This document shows, one piece after another, positions 12,401 through 22,500 of a stretch of DNA of 64,000 nucleotides. Below the pieces are notes generated by a model. That model was not told where the DNA came from. It was given only the letters and a program-made list of their open reading frames with translations, and did no database searches. Position numbers and translations under genes: made by a program. The stretch comes from Halichondria panicea (lineage: Eukaryota; Porifera; Demospongiae; Suberitida; Halichondriidae): positions 3,105,502-3,169,501 of the forward strand of contig NC_087393.1 in NCBI RefSeq assembly GCF_963675165.1, given 5' to 3'. Every line of letters begins with the position of its first letter. The stretch's first letter is position 1.

Positions 12401-15400
12401 TCTAAATAAACTCCCGGCCTATAAAGGTAAAGTTTGCTATTACAGTGGAGGGTGGGCTTTAGGCTTAATTTAGAGGTCACTGCAACAGCAGTCACAGTCC
12501 ACTGTCACAGCAGGGTGAACTACACAGAGGAAGTCATGTAGTACCCATGCCAACTATAGGCGGCTAAAGCAGGTGAACTGTGCCATAATTATTATGGCAG
12601 ATTTGGCACACTGTTTTCTTTGATCTAAGGCGTTAAAATGTAGACTCACAAGCCGTCACTGTTTGCACAGCCAACAGTAGCCTCGGTCCCAGGCCAATTT
12701 TTTTTTAATAGAACGAAGTTGAAAAATACGGCCTGGTATTGATTGTATCTGGGCGTGGCAGGAACCGGAAACCAAAGCAGAGATTCTTCACATTTTATTT
12801 CCTGTCATATTTCACCGTATAAGTTTAATACCGTAATTTAGCTCCGTGTATGCTCTTAAGTAACTGAAATCTAGCCATAGATTATCTAGCAAGCTAGCTA
12901 CTGCAAGTTTAAGTTGTTCAGATTAACGTATACATTGTCTGCTTCACAAGAAGGCCCCACTCTCATTGCAGAACAGGCCCAGCTCTTGTCAGAAGGAAGA
13001 AACGTCTTTGCCATAGTTTTCAACATGGTATGGCAAGTCTCTTGCTTTCACTCACTGCCCTTTGTGATGGACTACAAACTAGTAGGTAGGACCAACACTG
13101 CCGGCCCTTGTCGACAGGTGTGTTGTTCTTGCAAATCTCTCTGCTTCTTGTTTTTTGGTTCCTAACCACGCCAATTAAGATACACACCCAGATACAATCA
13201 ACACCAGGCCTAGTTGTCGGCCTAGCTAGAAACAACTCGGCCTGGAATCGAGGCTAAGCCAACAGTAGATTGGTCAAACTTTGTATAGAATCTTATATGT
13301 TGCACAGTCAGCATATCAGAAAAGAGTCGAAGTGGCTGTGGTTTTCGTGACTTCAGTCCACTGCATGTAATACTTAAATTTAGTTGACTAGATCGAGTGT
13401 CTAGTGCTACGTCACTATCAATGATATTGTGCTAACTGCATGCGGTCTAGCCGCTTGATTGCCACAGATATCGTGGCAAACGTTGCAGAGTCTCACAGAG
13501 TTTGCCCAGTCTCTTTTTGTGTGCAAAGGTGCTGGCTTGCAAGTATAGTTAAAATGCAGCAAATTTATTAACCTAAATTTAGCAAGGTTTACTGATATAA
13601 TGTGATACTACTTATGCACTCACACAGGAAGCAAGTAGAATAGCGTAATTATTATATGGGGTGGTTATGCCGTACTATTAATATCAACAACCAACATTAC
13701 ACAACTATGCACCCAGACAATTAAAAACGAATGACACCACACACTTATACTTACATAAAACTTTGTCTGGAGATGTCTCTTGTCAAAGCTGACGACAGTG
13801 GCTGCCATGGGTCTACTAGTATCTGTTGTATTGACTTCCCTACAAAAATATGTGAATATAGTGATATATATAATAGTGCATAATGATCTATACGTACAGA
13901 CTTTCAACACACAGGTGTACGTGACACCCAAGAACTTGTTACTTCGATCAACACAGTCAGGCAAATTAATGTATAAGAGACTATGGCTATAGACCATCTT
14001 GGCATGCTAATGAAAACTACTCTTGGTAATACATACAGACTCTAATCAACTACATGCGCCGATAATCATTCGCTCTCATTGACGCGGAATAGTGCTCATA
14101 TTTTTTGTGATGCGTAAGTATTATATAGCACATACTGTACATCAAAGAAAACTCTGACCTATGTTTTTGTCTTTTATCATTGTCCCTAGTAACAAGGGCT
14201 CGCAGGTAGCTTTGTCCATCTTTGCTTTGCAGGAATCGAACCGAAACAGAGTTTTCCATTATTTCATATACGTAACTTTGAGCCTCATTAAATACTTCTG
14301 TGAAAGTAAATGAAGTTAGAGGTATATAAAGCGCACACTCTGTTGTGTAGCTGGCTGGCTATAAATACACAATCAACTGCATTACAAGTACATTTGTATG
14401 TAGCATTGTGAATGTTCAAATTGAAACTGATACAAATTGTACGGATTAGTGAACCTTGACTGTGTGGTGTAACTTGTACTTCAGCAACTATGTGATCTTC
14501 TAAAGTCTTCGGTAGGCCCACCGGCAGCTCAGCATAGTAGCCAATATATTTGAGCACTACATAATCAAAACAAAATAAAGTGTCAACAGAAAGGTCATGC
14601 ATACTTGTGGATGCCTAGCTGGGGAGGGTGGAGGGGGTGGGGGGTTGCCTGAATTGGGGGGAGCTGGCCATACAATTACAATAAGATCTATACAATATAC
14701 ACAGTGACAATTATTAGTTTAATGCACACGACTATCCACTATAGTCTCAACGTTCGTCTGGTGAGCACCCTTTGATGTGAGGGTTAGACACATACTGTAT
14801 CTGGAACCATTGTTTATACTGTTTAGTGTTGCCAAACAACTAACCCACTCGTATACTCACCAAAATCCCACAAACAGTGAATATGAAAATATGTTACAGT
14901 AATTATGTACACATCAAGCAATTAAGGTACGTATGTATAGACGTCATAAATACTACGTACTAATATGATGGGCGAACAGTTTTGTATCCTCTTCATTCCC
15001 ATCAAAATACTTGAAGTGTTCCACATCAAGCCAAAAGAGGAGCAACTCAATTGAAGAGTCTTCAACACAAAAATTCATCAACTATAGAAAATAAGCCACA
15101 AAACATTGCAAAATGATTGATGTACGTGCGCTGTAATATACTGTTAGCAGTAACAATCAAATACTATAAATTATTATGGGTTAAGCTGAGGTTATAAGAC
15201 CAATATGCAGAATCGCAATTGGGTCAGGTGGTTTAACATTAACCCGTGACAAACTAATGTGGTGGCATACCAAGGAGACTCCTAATTCATCATATAGAAT
15301 GGCGCGCAAGGATGAGAGACTGAGCTTAGGGTTCTTCCTGGCGGCAGATGGACTGTCACTCAAGCATATTGGATACGAAACAGATGGACGCAGTAGAGTA

Positions 15401-16723
15401 TGAAACCTAAGCAGCAGCAATATTACATCAAATCAACTAGCAATAGTCACGTACAACAACGCAATAAAGTTGGCAAGAAGCCATAATTGGTGTAAGATAC
15501 ACCACCGTCACATGTGAATGGAACGTACCTGGCAGATGGTAAGTCAGAGACAGCCTGTGAGAGGGACTCTAGACGGGGAGGCAGGGTGTGAAAATCAAGA
15601 TCCTACAGGAATTAGACAAGAACAAGCAGTAGTACCCGACAGTATATCATCACAAAAATAATATTTACACACACTTTTCTTTGATCGAGACAAAGGCCAA
15701 ACTAAATCACAATATCAGTAAACAAAACACATTAGACAACATCATTCATACAATCTTTTCAGCAGGCTATCACACTACCTAGCTCAGCTTTCATTTACGT
15801 ACGCGAATAACAATGTTGCCAATGATGACAAGTCAATAGCTGCAGCATGGTACTATACACAACGTTCATACAGTAAATTAGAAATAACATACTATATTCA
15901 GGGGAGGTTCACTGAGTGTACGGTGAAGCTTTTCGTGTTCAGGTTTTGTCTCTACTTGTATTCTTCCACCTCTATCAGGCTGATTCCATTCGCTGCCAAA
16001 CACAGGGGTTACACACTCGGCACAGCATGGTTCACTTCCACTGGCATATACTTTGCTTAGTTTGCTGAACATCTATACGACAACGGATACAATAAAATTA
16101 TGGATTTACGCACCCACTGAAAGGTACCATAATTAGTATGAACACTATTCTGTAACAATAATAGATCTGTTAACCTTTTGGCAATGACAACATTTGAGAC
16201 ATTCCTCATGGAAATCTTTGTTGAGAACTCCGACATGGCCACTTGTAATCGTCCTTCTACATATCTGACAGGATGGGGAGCAAAGGGGGCACAGAGGGCC
16301 GCCATTCTCGAGGAGCAAGAACTGGCTGGTTGGGTCAACTACCTGACCACACTCAGCACAGACAAAGCATGAAATATGATACAAGGCTCCCTCAAATGAG
16401 ACAACCAAATGTGAGGAAGTAAACAAAAGCATGCAAGAAGAGCAAGCTGACCCATTGATGCTGACTTCAGACTGGGTATCATTTGTACGTTTGATAACGG
16501 TGAGATCACAAGCTTCAAAATCAGACGTTGTTAATGTACTTAGCTTATCGCAATCCACTTGAGCAAAAGGTTCACTTGTAGACCGATTCTTGACGATACA
16601 GGACCTCGGGCTCTTAAACATACGAGGAGTCACTCCACCACCAGTGCCTATTGACCTCACAATTGTAAAGTTGGCTGCTGGTCGATCGTGCCAGTAGGCA
16701 TTCAGGGAAGCTGATTTTAACAT
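9420..16723 (-). CDS. LIM-LIM-RGS-PX domain protein, 566 aa
   Basis: Eleven minus-strand exons: 16723-16175, 16072-15893, 15602-15529, 15406-15271, 15081-14961, 14556-14455, 14294-14159, 13839-13755, 11491-11439, 9801-9651, 9533-9420. All phases join (567 codons with stop). LIM1 has Cys94/97, His116, Cys119/122/125 and Cys145/148. LIM2 has Cys152/155, His172, Cys175/178/181 and Cys200/203. RGS spans about 294-418 (SSIELLLFWLDVEHFKYF, then FNEAQSYVYEIMENSVSVRF and YLRAL). PX spans about 450-550 (YTVYRRYSDFYALHQEL, VPFPPMPKK, LRLGDLNHFLQ). RGS domains accelerate G-alpha GTP hydrolysis, PX domains bind phosphoinositides on endosomes, and LIM fingers bind proteins. RGS plus PX is known from SNX13/14/25, but those carry PXA and nexin-C domains, absent here. 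A membrane-recruited regulator of G-protein signalling is an inference. The 2.26-kb intron before the PX exons could hide an exon, though direct joining is in frame. Confidence 0.86.
10423..11020. mobile_element. Two adjacent MITE-like units of the AATAGTATGGC family
   Basis: Two tandem relatives starting AATAGTATGGCTA (near 10423 and 10745), each with GGGATTAATAGCA and a CACGAGGCGTAG segment forming imperfect stems. A third copy is at 56501-56640 and a fragment at 30545-30612. The pair lies in the intron between the two main PX exons of the LIM-RGS-PX gene. Confidence 0.6.
11161..11262 (+). repeat. Short tandem duplication (about 52-bp unit)
   Basis: Two near-identical units containing TATAGAAAC, TGCAGTTTCCAAGGTGATAG and TGTA, head to tail in an intron of the LIM-RGS-PX gene. 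Confidence 0.75.
12150..12280 (-). repeat. Family A repeat, inverted fragment
   Basis: Reverse complement of the middle of repeat family A (TACTAAGTAGAGTAGCAACACT, split by one variant base elsewhere, plus GCTACGCACTCTTCTGAAAAG). In the 2.26-kb intron of the LIM-RGS-PX gene. Confidence 0.65.
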
Positions 16724-17433
16724 CGTAAAAACTGCTACGTTACGACTTGTTGATTGAAGAAGTAGCGCTTTCTAGTTCTGTCTCTATGACCAAATGGAGT
16801 AGTGTTGATGAAGCCGAAGCCATGTGGCTTATAATATTTATTGGCATGGGTGGGGCTAGAGCTCCTTTTATATACAGTCTAGATGGGCGTTGCCCACTTT
16901 GTTTTGCTCCTTGTCCATGGAGCTGAGGGAGTACTTGTGAATGTTTCTATCAAGCGCTGAGTGCAGACTGTACAAGCTGACCTAGACACCCAGGTACGTA
17001 TATTAATTATTCTAATAATCTGTACACTTCAGTTTTGTCTGTGAAAACGTACCTACCCTAAGACCTCGATTTAAAGCGACACTATTAACGATTCCAGAGG
17101 TCGCTTCTTTTGGAGGTTGGTGTCGCATATTTAGCTAATTGCATGTATCTCTACTTTATAGACTACTTGCCTTAAAACTTGTTTTCCAGTGGGTTATAAT
17201 CGAGGCTAGGGTGTGGCTTACATTTACCTTCATAGGGCGCGACATTAAAAAATAATTGTCATCGCTGCATGCTGTTGCTACTTTTGGAGGTCTGAGTGCG
17301 AGGGTATCGCAAATTTGGAGGGTCGCCTTTAATCGATCGAGGTCTTGCAGTATTAAAATCTACGTGTACATCACTTTAATAGTAATTAATAGTACGGTCA
17401 CACCAAATTGATTACGTTTCACAGACCTTTAAG

Positions 17434-17498
17434 CTGTCCTAAAGTGGTGTTTGTGGTATCAAACACCACAAACACCACAAAATATCACTTTAGGACAG
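17434..17498. repeat. Inverted repeat (hairpin)
   Basis: CTGTCCTAAAGTG pairs with CACTTTAGGACAG across a loop that is itself built of GTGGTGTTTGTGG / CCACAAACACCAC. Probably a very short MITE. Confidence 0.75.
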
Positions 17499-17620
17499 TT
17501 GTCTGACCTTGACCATGCACTAATCGTTTTACAGAAAATCCATGAAACATAAATTATACTATAGTAACCTATCCCTCAATATTAAAACAATTGTTTTCAT
17601 GTTATTATAACTGTGTTAAT

Positions 17621-17960
17621 TGCCTCGGTGCGCATGCGCAAGCGAGGTAGTTTGTGTGTCTGTGTGTCTGTGTGTGTAGACTGCTACAGCTGCTCAAGGA
17701 TGAATCAAGAGTTTCTATAGGCTTCTAGTCATGTTTTCTTGGATTTTAATTCGTGGAATTGCAAAATAATGCTTCGTTCTCGAGTTATGCCTAGTTTTGC
17801 TTACTTGGAATGCCATTGCAGCCTTTTCAGAGGAGCACGTAGCCAAACTTGTTTACCGAGTGTTGCTACTCTACTTAGTAGTTAACTCCGCACTAGAACG
17901 CTAGCTATTGGTAGCTGCAAGAGTGAGAAGAGAGCTGCAAGGTTATGCTGATGCATTTTT
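17621..17960 (+). repeat. Family A repeat, copy 1 (3' truncated)
   Basis: Starts TGCCTCGGTGCGCATGCGCA, a palindrome-rich head, followed by a GT-rich run. Then come AGACTGCTACAGCTGCTCAA, GTTTCTATAGGCTTCTAG, GCAAAATAATGCTTCGTTCT and GTAGCTGCAAGAGTGAGAAG. The same order recurs at 23244, 31175 and 34141. Confidence 0.8.
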
Positions 17961-18329
17961 TTTGACTGTCGCATGGTGAAACAGGTTAGGTACAGTTGAG
18001 ATTTCCATATTGTCACTGCTGGTCACCTTAAACGAGCATGCAGAGTATGAAAGGTCGTGCCCATGCACAGAGCTCTTTTTCTACTCAGAATTCTGGAAGT
18101 GATCATTGCCAACATGGCTTTTGATAATACCAGGAGCACATGAGGAGATCCCCACAAAAATTACCCGCTATACAGTACTCACTATTTTAGATCAAGCGTT
18201 ATCAGCCGCCCTGCACATGTACAGAGCATTTAATTAATGGGCGGAGTCCAACCAACGCTGCGCTCACGCTAATTAGCACATGCAAACAAGAAAATGTAGT
18301 TAGACGATAAATTCTTGCATAGTAAGACG

Positions 18330-18472
18330 CTCTGACCTCCACAAAATTTTAACGTAGGCATGGCTTACCGGAACGTATGAATACAGTACAGGCAATGAGA
18401 TTTTTACTCACAAAAACCACCGTTTCTCGAGTTGAACGAATTTTTACCGCACAAAACTTACCCGCTATACGG
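18330..18472 (-). mobile_element. CCGTATAG-family MITE, inverted and truncated
   Basis: Its reverse complement begins CCGTATAGCGGGTAA and follows the copy at 27020-27202 closely (TTCGTTCAACTCG, CATACGTTC, GGTAAGCCA, GGAGGTC). The far terminus is missing. Confidence 0.65.
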
Positions 18473-18658
18473 TACAATGAATAATGTTAGCAGCACATAG
18501 TGGTTATTACATGTATATGGCAATGTTTGTACATAGCAGGACGATATCAAATCGGTGTAGTAAGACGCCAGTTGTGTTAGCTGTCAACATTTTAGCCTTG
18601 TGACAGATAATATTAATCTGTCCGAAAGTGTCTCATCTTTTTTTCACCCAGATTTGCC

Positions 18659-19279
18659 ATGGCTACATTTTCGGAACCACTGAAGGCAATAGAGGCAATC
18701 GACTACTTTCTAGTATTGGATTTTGAAGCAACATGTGAGAATAAAGTGAAAATGAAACCTCAAGAGATAATAGAGTTTCCTGTCCTCAAGGTCAATGCTA
18801 AGACATTGAAAACAGAGAGCATATTCCATACCTATGTTCAGCCGACTGCTAACCCTGTACTTACCAGGTTTTGCATTGACCTTACTGGCATCACTCAGGA
18901 AATGGTAACTGGCCAGCCGATCTTGAAAGAAGTGCTGGAGGATTTCCATAAGTGGATGAGAGACAATGGCTTACTAACGCGTGATGTAAATTCTTGTTTC
19001 GTCACCTGTGGTGATTGGGATTTGAAAACCATGCTACCTAGCCAGTGTAGGCACTTTAAGTTGCCGTTTCCAGATTACTTTCTCAAGTGGATCAATATCA
19101 AGGATTTGTATTCTCGTGTAACCAAAGAAAGAGCAACTGGTATGCCCGGCATGCTCAGAGGGCTAGGATTGGAGCTGGATGGACGTCACCACAGTGGGAT
19201 TGATGACAGCAAAAACATTGCCAAGATTCTAGCTAAATTGATCGAACTTAATTTTTCTACCCAGCCTACTGCAGAATAA
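18659..19279 (+). CDS. ERI1/ERI3-like 3'-5' exoribonuclease, 206 aa, intronless
   Basis: DEDDh-family exonuclease related to ERI1 (3'hExo) and especially ERI3/prion-interacting-protein proteins, which trim structured 3' ends of RNA. The fold is complete. ExoI is LDFEATC with Asp21 and Glu23, ExoII is TCGDWDLKTML with Asp121, and ExoIII is HHSGIDDSKNIA with His178 and Asp183. Other landmarks are QEIIEFPVLKVNAKTLKTES and YVQPTANPVLT. The nuclease domain fills nearly the whole protein; there is no SAP domain as in ERI1, so ERI3 or a short ERI2-like form fits better. It is a single exon in a region where every other conserved gene is heavily split, so a retroposed origin is possible; the 3' side shows no clear long poly(A). 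DMC1 starts 233 bp downstream on the same strand. Confidence 0.92.
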   Translation: MATFSEPLKAIEAIDYFLVLDFEATCENKVKMKPQEIIEFPVLKVNAKTLKTESIFHTYVQPTANPVLTRFCIDLTGITQEMVTGQPILKEVLEDFHKWMRDNGLLTRDVNSCFVTCGDWDLKTMLPSQCRHFKLPFPDYFLKWINIKDLYSRVTKERATGMPGMLRGLGLELDGRHHSGIDDSKNIAKILAKLIELNFSTQPTAE

Positions 19280-19512
19280 TTATTACTAGATAGGAAGATC
19301 TACATGTAATAATGTTTTTAAATTATTAGACGTCTAGACGTCTAGGCCATAGTAGTTTTTCAATTTTGTCTAATGCGCATGCGTAGTTTTCACTGCAGCT
19401 GGTTTGTCAAGGCAGAGGTTTATTACTTTAGCTAGCTAGCTGTACTTCTCATTCGAACTCTCAGCCTCTCAGCCTCTCAGCTGTGCCCAAGACAAGCCTG
19501 GCAAGAAATATC
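19280..19512. other. Short intergenic spacer between the ERI-like gene and DMC1
   Basis: 233 bp. It must hold the end of the ERI-like transcript and the DMC1 promoter/5' UTR. It contains a short AGACGTCTAGACGTCT palindromic repeat near 19328, a GCGCATGCG word near 19375 and a tandem CTCTCAGC repeat just upstream of the DMC1 start. Confidence 0.6.
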
Positions 19513-22500
19513 ATGATGCAAGACGATCAAGTAGTGTGCAGTAACGATTTGCAAGCGGACACCGACGAGGTAAAAAAATCTGGAAACTAACGAGCTATCT
19601 AGATATCTATAATTATTACATACATGTATGTACATGTCTAGTGACGCCAAAACTGTTCCTATGTTTCCTGATTATCTGTACAGACTCTCTCAGGTCATCC
19701 TAAGTTGCATGCATGTATTTGTAGCTAGCTACCGTAATTCACCCGAATTACCGGGACACAAAAAAATAATTACGGCTCAGTGTCCCTTGGAATAGAGCAA
19801 GAAAAAATTACGTTAAAGTCTAAGTGTCCCTTGTATTAGGGTGTCCCGTAGTAATTAGAACAAATATTTCCCCATACGTACGTACACGGCCTCGATTCCA
19901 GGCCGAGGCTAGCTCTGCAGCTAAAATGTCTTTCGTGCAGTTTAGAAGCTGTGTACGCGGGTTCCATGTCTACAAAGTGGTGTCTTCAACCGTCAGTGAC
20001 ATATTACGGTGCCAGAGAGTAGAATCCATCTAGTCTCTATCGAGCTAACATGCTCTTTTTCGTTCTAATTATATTGGGACATCTAATAATATTTACATTT
20101 CCTGTTGTTCCTTAATATAGAGTGAACAAAATTACATAAGTCCAAAGTGTCCCTTAGAATAGAGTGTCCCGGTAATTTGGGTGAATACGGTACTAGACTC
20201 GAGAAAGGGACTGGCCAGCTGCCGGTTGTGTTGAGACACCTGAGAGTTGTCCCGTTGTAGAACAAAATACGAATTGTGTGGGTGATACCGTACCGTATAG
20301 CGGGTTATTTGGAAGCACTAAATTTTCGCGGATTTTATTTTCGAGGGCAGTGACGTATCCAGTTATTAATGTAACTTATGCACCTATCAATGGCAAGCCC
20401 CACCTCCCCCAACACGGGCATAGGTGGGGCTATAAGTGGGATTTGACCTTGAATTTTGCCCCAGGGGCAGGGCAATTGATTTGACATCATTGCGCATGTG
20501 CAGTAACTAACACAGCCATGTGCTGATCTGGTACTGGTCATTGCACTTATACACGGGGATTTGACATCGAGGCTGCCCCAGATGTGGTGCAGTTGAATTA
20601 TGTATGTTTCAAATCCCCACCTATGCCCGTACTGGTGCCATTGATAGGTGCATTACTGTTTAGATTCCGAGTAAATTAACTACCGTAATTGATGTAATTA
20701 CAGCGCCATGTCAGCATCGGCATAATTGTTTAGGTCCTAAAAAACCGCCAACCGTTGTTGGAATTATTTATTTCTGGCGCTTATAAAAAGGCTTGTTTGA
20801 GACATCAAGACAATCATTCTGCCTTTGACCCTTCACACTTCTAAACAGTTCACGAGTCATTCAGCTCTCAACGGTGCGCAGCTAGCAAGTGAAACTGAGC
20901 TAGACCACACCCATTTTCTCTACAAATTCTATACTAGCTGTAGCATAAGCGCCACCATAATGTAGGCGCCAGCTGGGCTGACCGCAATTTTTGGGGGTTT
21001 AAAAGATATGCGCCACTCGGAAGTGGAATAAATTTTTTGTGGCGCTATAATTACATTAATCACGGTAGTTACGGTATCATTTTACTAATTTTGGGACTGC
21101 GCATGTGCACTAACACACATGGAGTACCTGATCGTCTTTCGACCTAGCGTTACAGAAACGAGGCTATAAATCACTATGATTATACTCTATAGCTACAGTG
21201 CTTAGAATTAAAAAAATTCTCACTTGTTTGTGCAAATTGTACTCTACCGAGATTACGCCCACCCTAATTGCATGCTACAAAGCAGCTACAGGTGGGATGG
21301 GCTTAATTTCGAAAACAGTAGTTTTGTCTCGAAATTAAGCCCATCCAGGTGTTTGCCTCGAAATTAAGCCCACTCATTAAGAAACTATTCTTCTCTGTCT
21401 GCGTCCAGAGGAGGCTGGAACCACTTGACCTTAGCTAATTAAGGTCACTAATTGGATTTATCCAAACTTCTCTTGCAGACTACCGTATAGCGTGTAATTT
21501 TCGTGGGGCAAAATATTCGTGGTTGGAGGTCTGACCACGAATATTTGAGCTATATGATTAGTATAATTAATAATAATTATATTGATTTTTAATCATAATG
21601 ATGCGTGTTCAATAGAAATAATATCAGTGAGGAATAAAAGTCAATACCCACGAATGAAGTGACCTTGCCTACCCTTTACCTGCAGTGCAAGCTCCAACCA
21701 CGAAATGTCTCAACCGAATATTTTGTCCCCTGAAAATTACCCGCTATACGGTACTTCAAGCCTAGTTTTTAGTGTCTATCAGTATTTTTCAGGGGGGGTC
21801 AATTTTATTTTCGCAAATTTTGCTCAGAAGCAGAGATACAATCAAAAGTCTTGCTCTTGCACTAGCCTCGATATCTTGAGCGGCTTGTTCGAGGTCACTG
21901 CATAGCTGGCTTTGAGACTTGTATCTTTGCTTCTGAGCAAAATTTGACCCCCCCTGAAAAATAACGTTTTGAACTGATAGACACTAAAAACTAGGCTTGA
22001 AGTAGTCTGCAAGAGAAGTTTGGATAAATCCAATTATTGACCTTAATTAGCTAAGGTCAAGTGGTTCCAGCCTCCTCTGGTCTGCGTCTGAGGCCTGCCA
22101 GCTCTTGAAATACAATGAATACATCAACATACAACAACGGTAAATGCATGGGTAAAGTAGCTAGGTATAAAGATCGAGTCAAGATTCTGCATCAGAATTA
22201 AGGTTGTTCCTTGTCACTGTCAGAGTCTTCAACAGAGATTCAGAGAAGATTGTCCTTGTCTCTTATACTTGCTAATAGGATCTAGCTACATATCTAGCTA
22301 TATTCAGAGCTTAACCAGCGTACACAATAAACTGCTAAACCTTTTCTTAACAACTTGCTCACTGACAAATGCATCACTTTATGGTGGGCGTATTTTCGAG
22401 GCAAATTAGCCTATGCAAGAACTTTCACTCAAAGTAGGGGTGGGCGTAATTTCGGACGTGGGCGTAATCTCGCGGTAGAGTACGGTATTATCCCTCGACC

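Larger units (their letters stand above)
16724..18658. other. Intergenic, divergent between the LIM-RGS-PX and ERI-like genes
   Basis: 1.9 kb without a convincing gene. It should hold both promoters, since the flanking genes diverge. I see a hairpin at 17434-17498, a family A repeat at 17621-17960 and an inverted CCGTATAG-family copy ending at 18472, plus a partial copy ending near 18176. Confidence 0.7.

Noticed and set aside
12914-13027. Plus-strand exon-like segment (TYTLSASQEGPTLIAEQAQL, ending FNM before GTATGG) inside the LIM-RGS-PX intron
   Set aside because: It has plausible splice borders but I recognise no family, found no partner exon in phase, and it sits among repeats; not strong enough to call.
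14200-14245. GGTTCGATTCC tRNA B-box-like motif on the minus strand
   Set aside because: It falls in the RGS coding exon (SVRFLQS) and there is no A box or cloverleaf.
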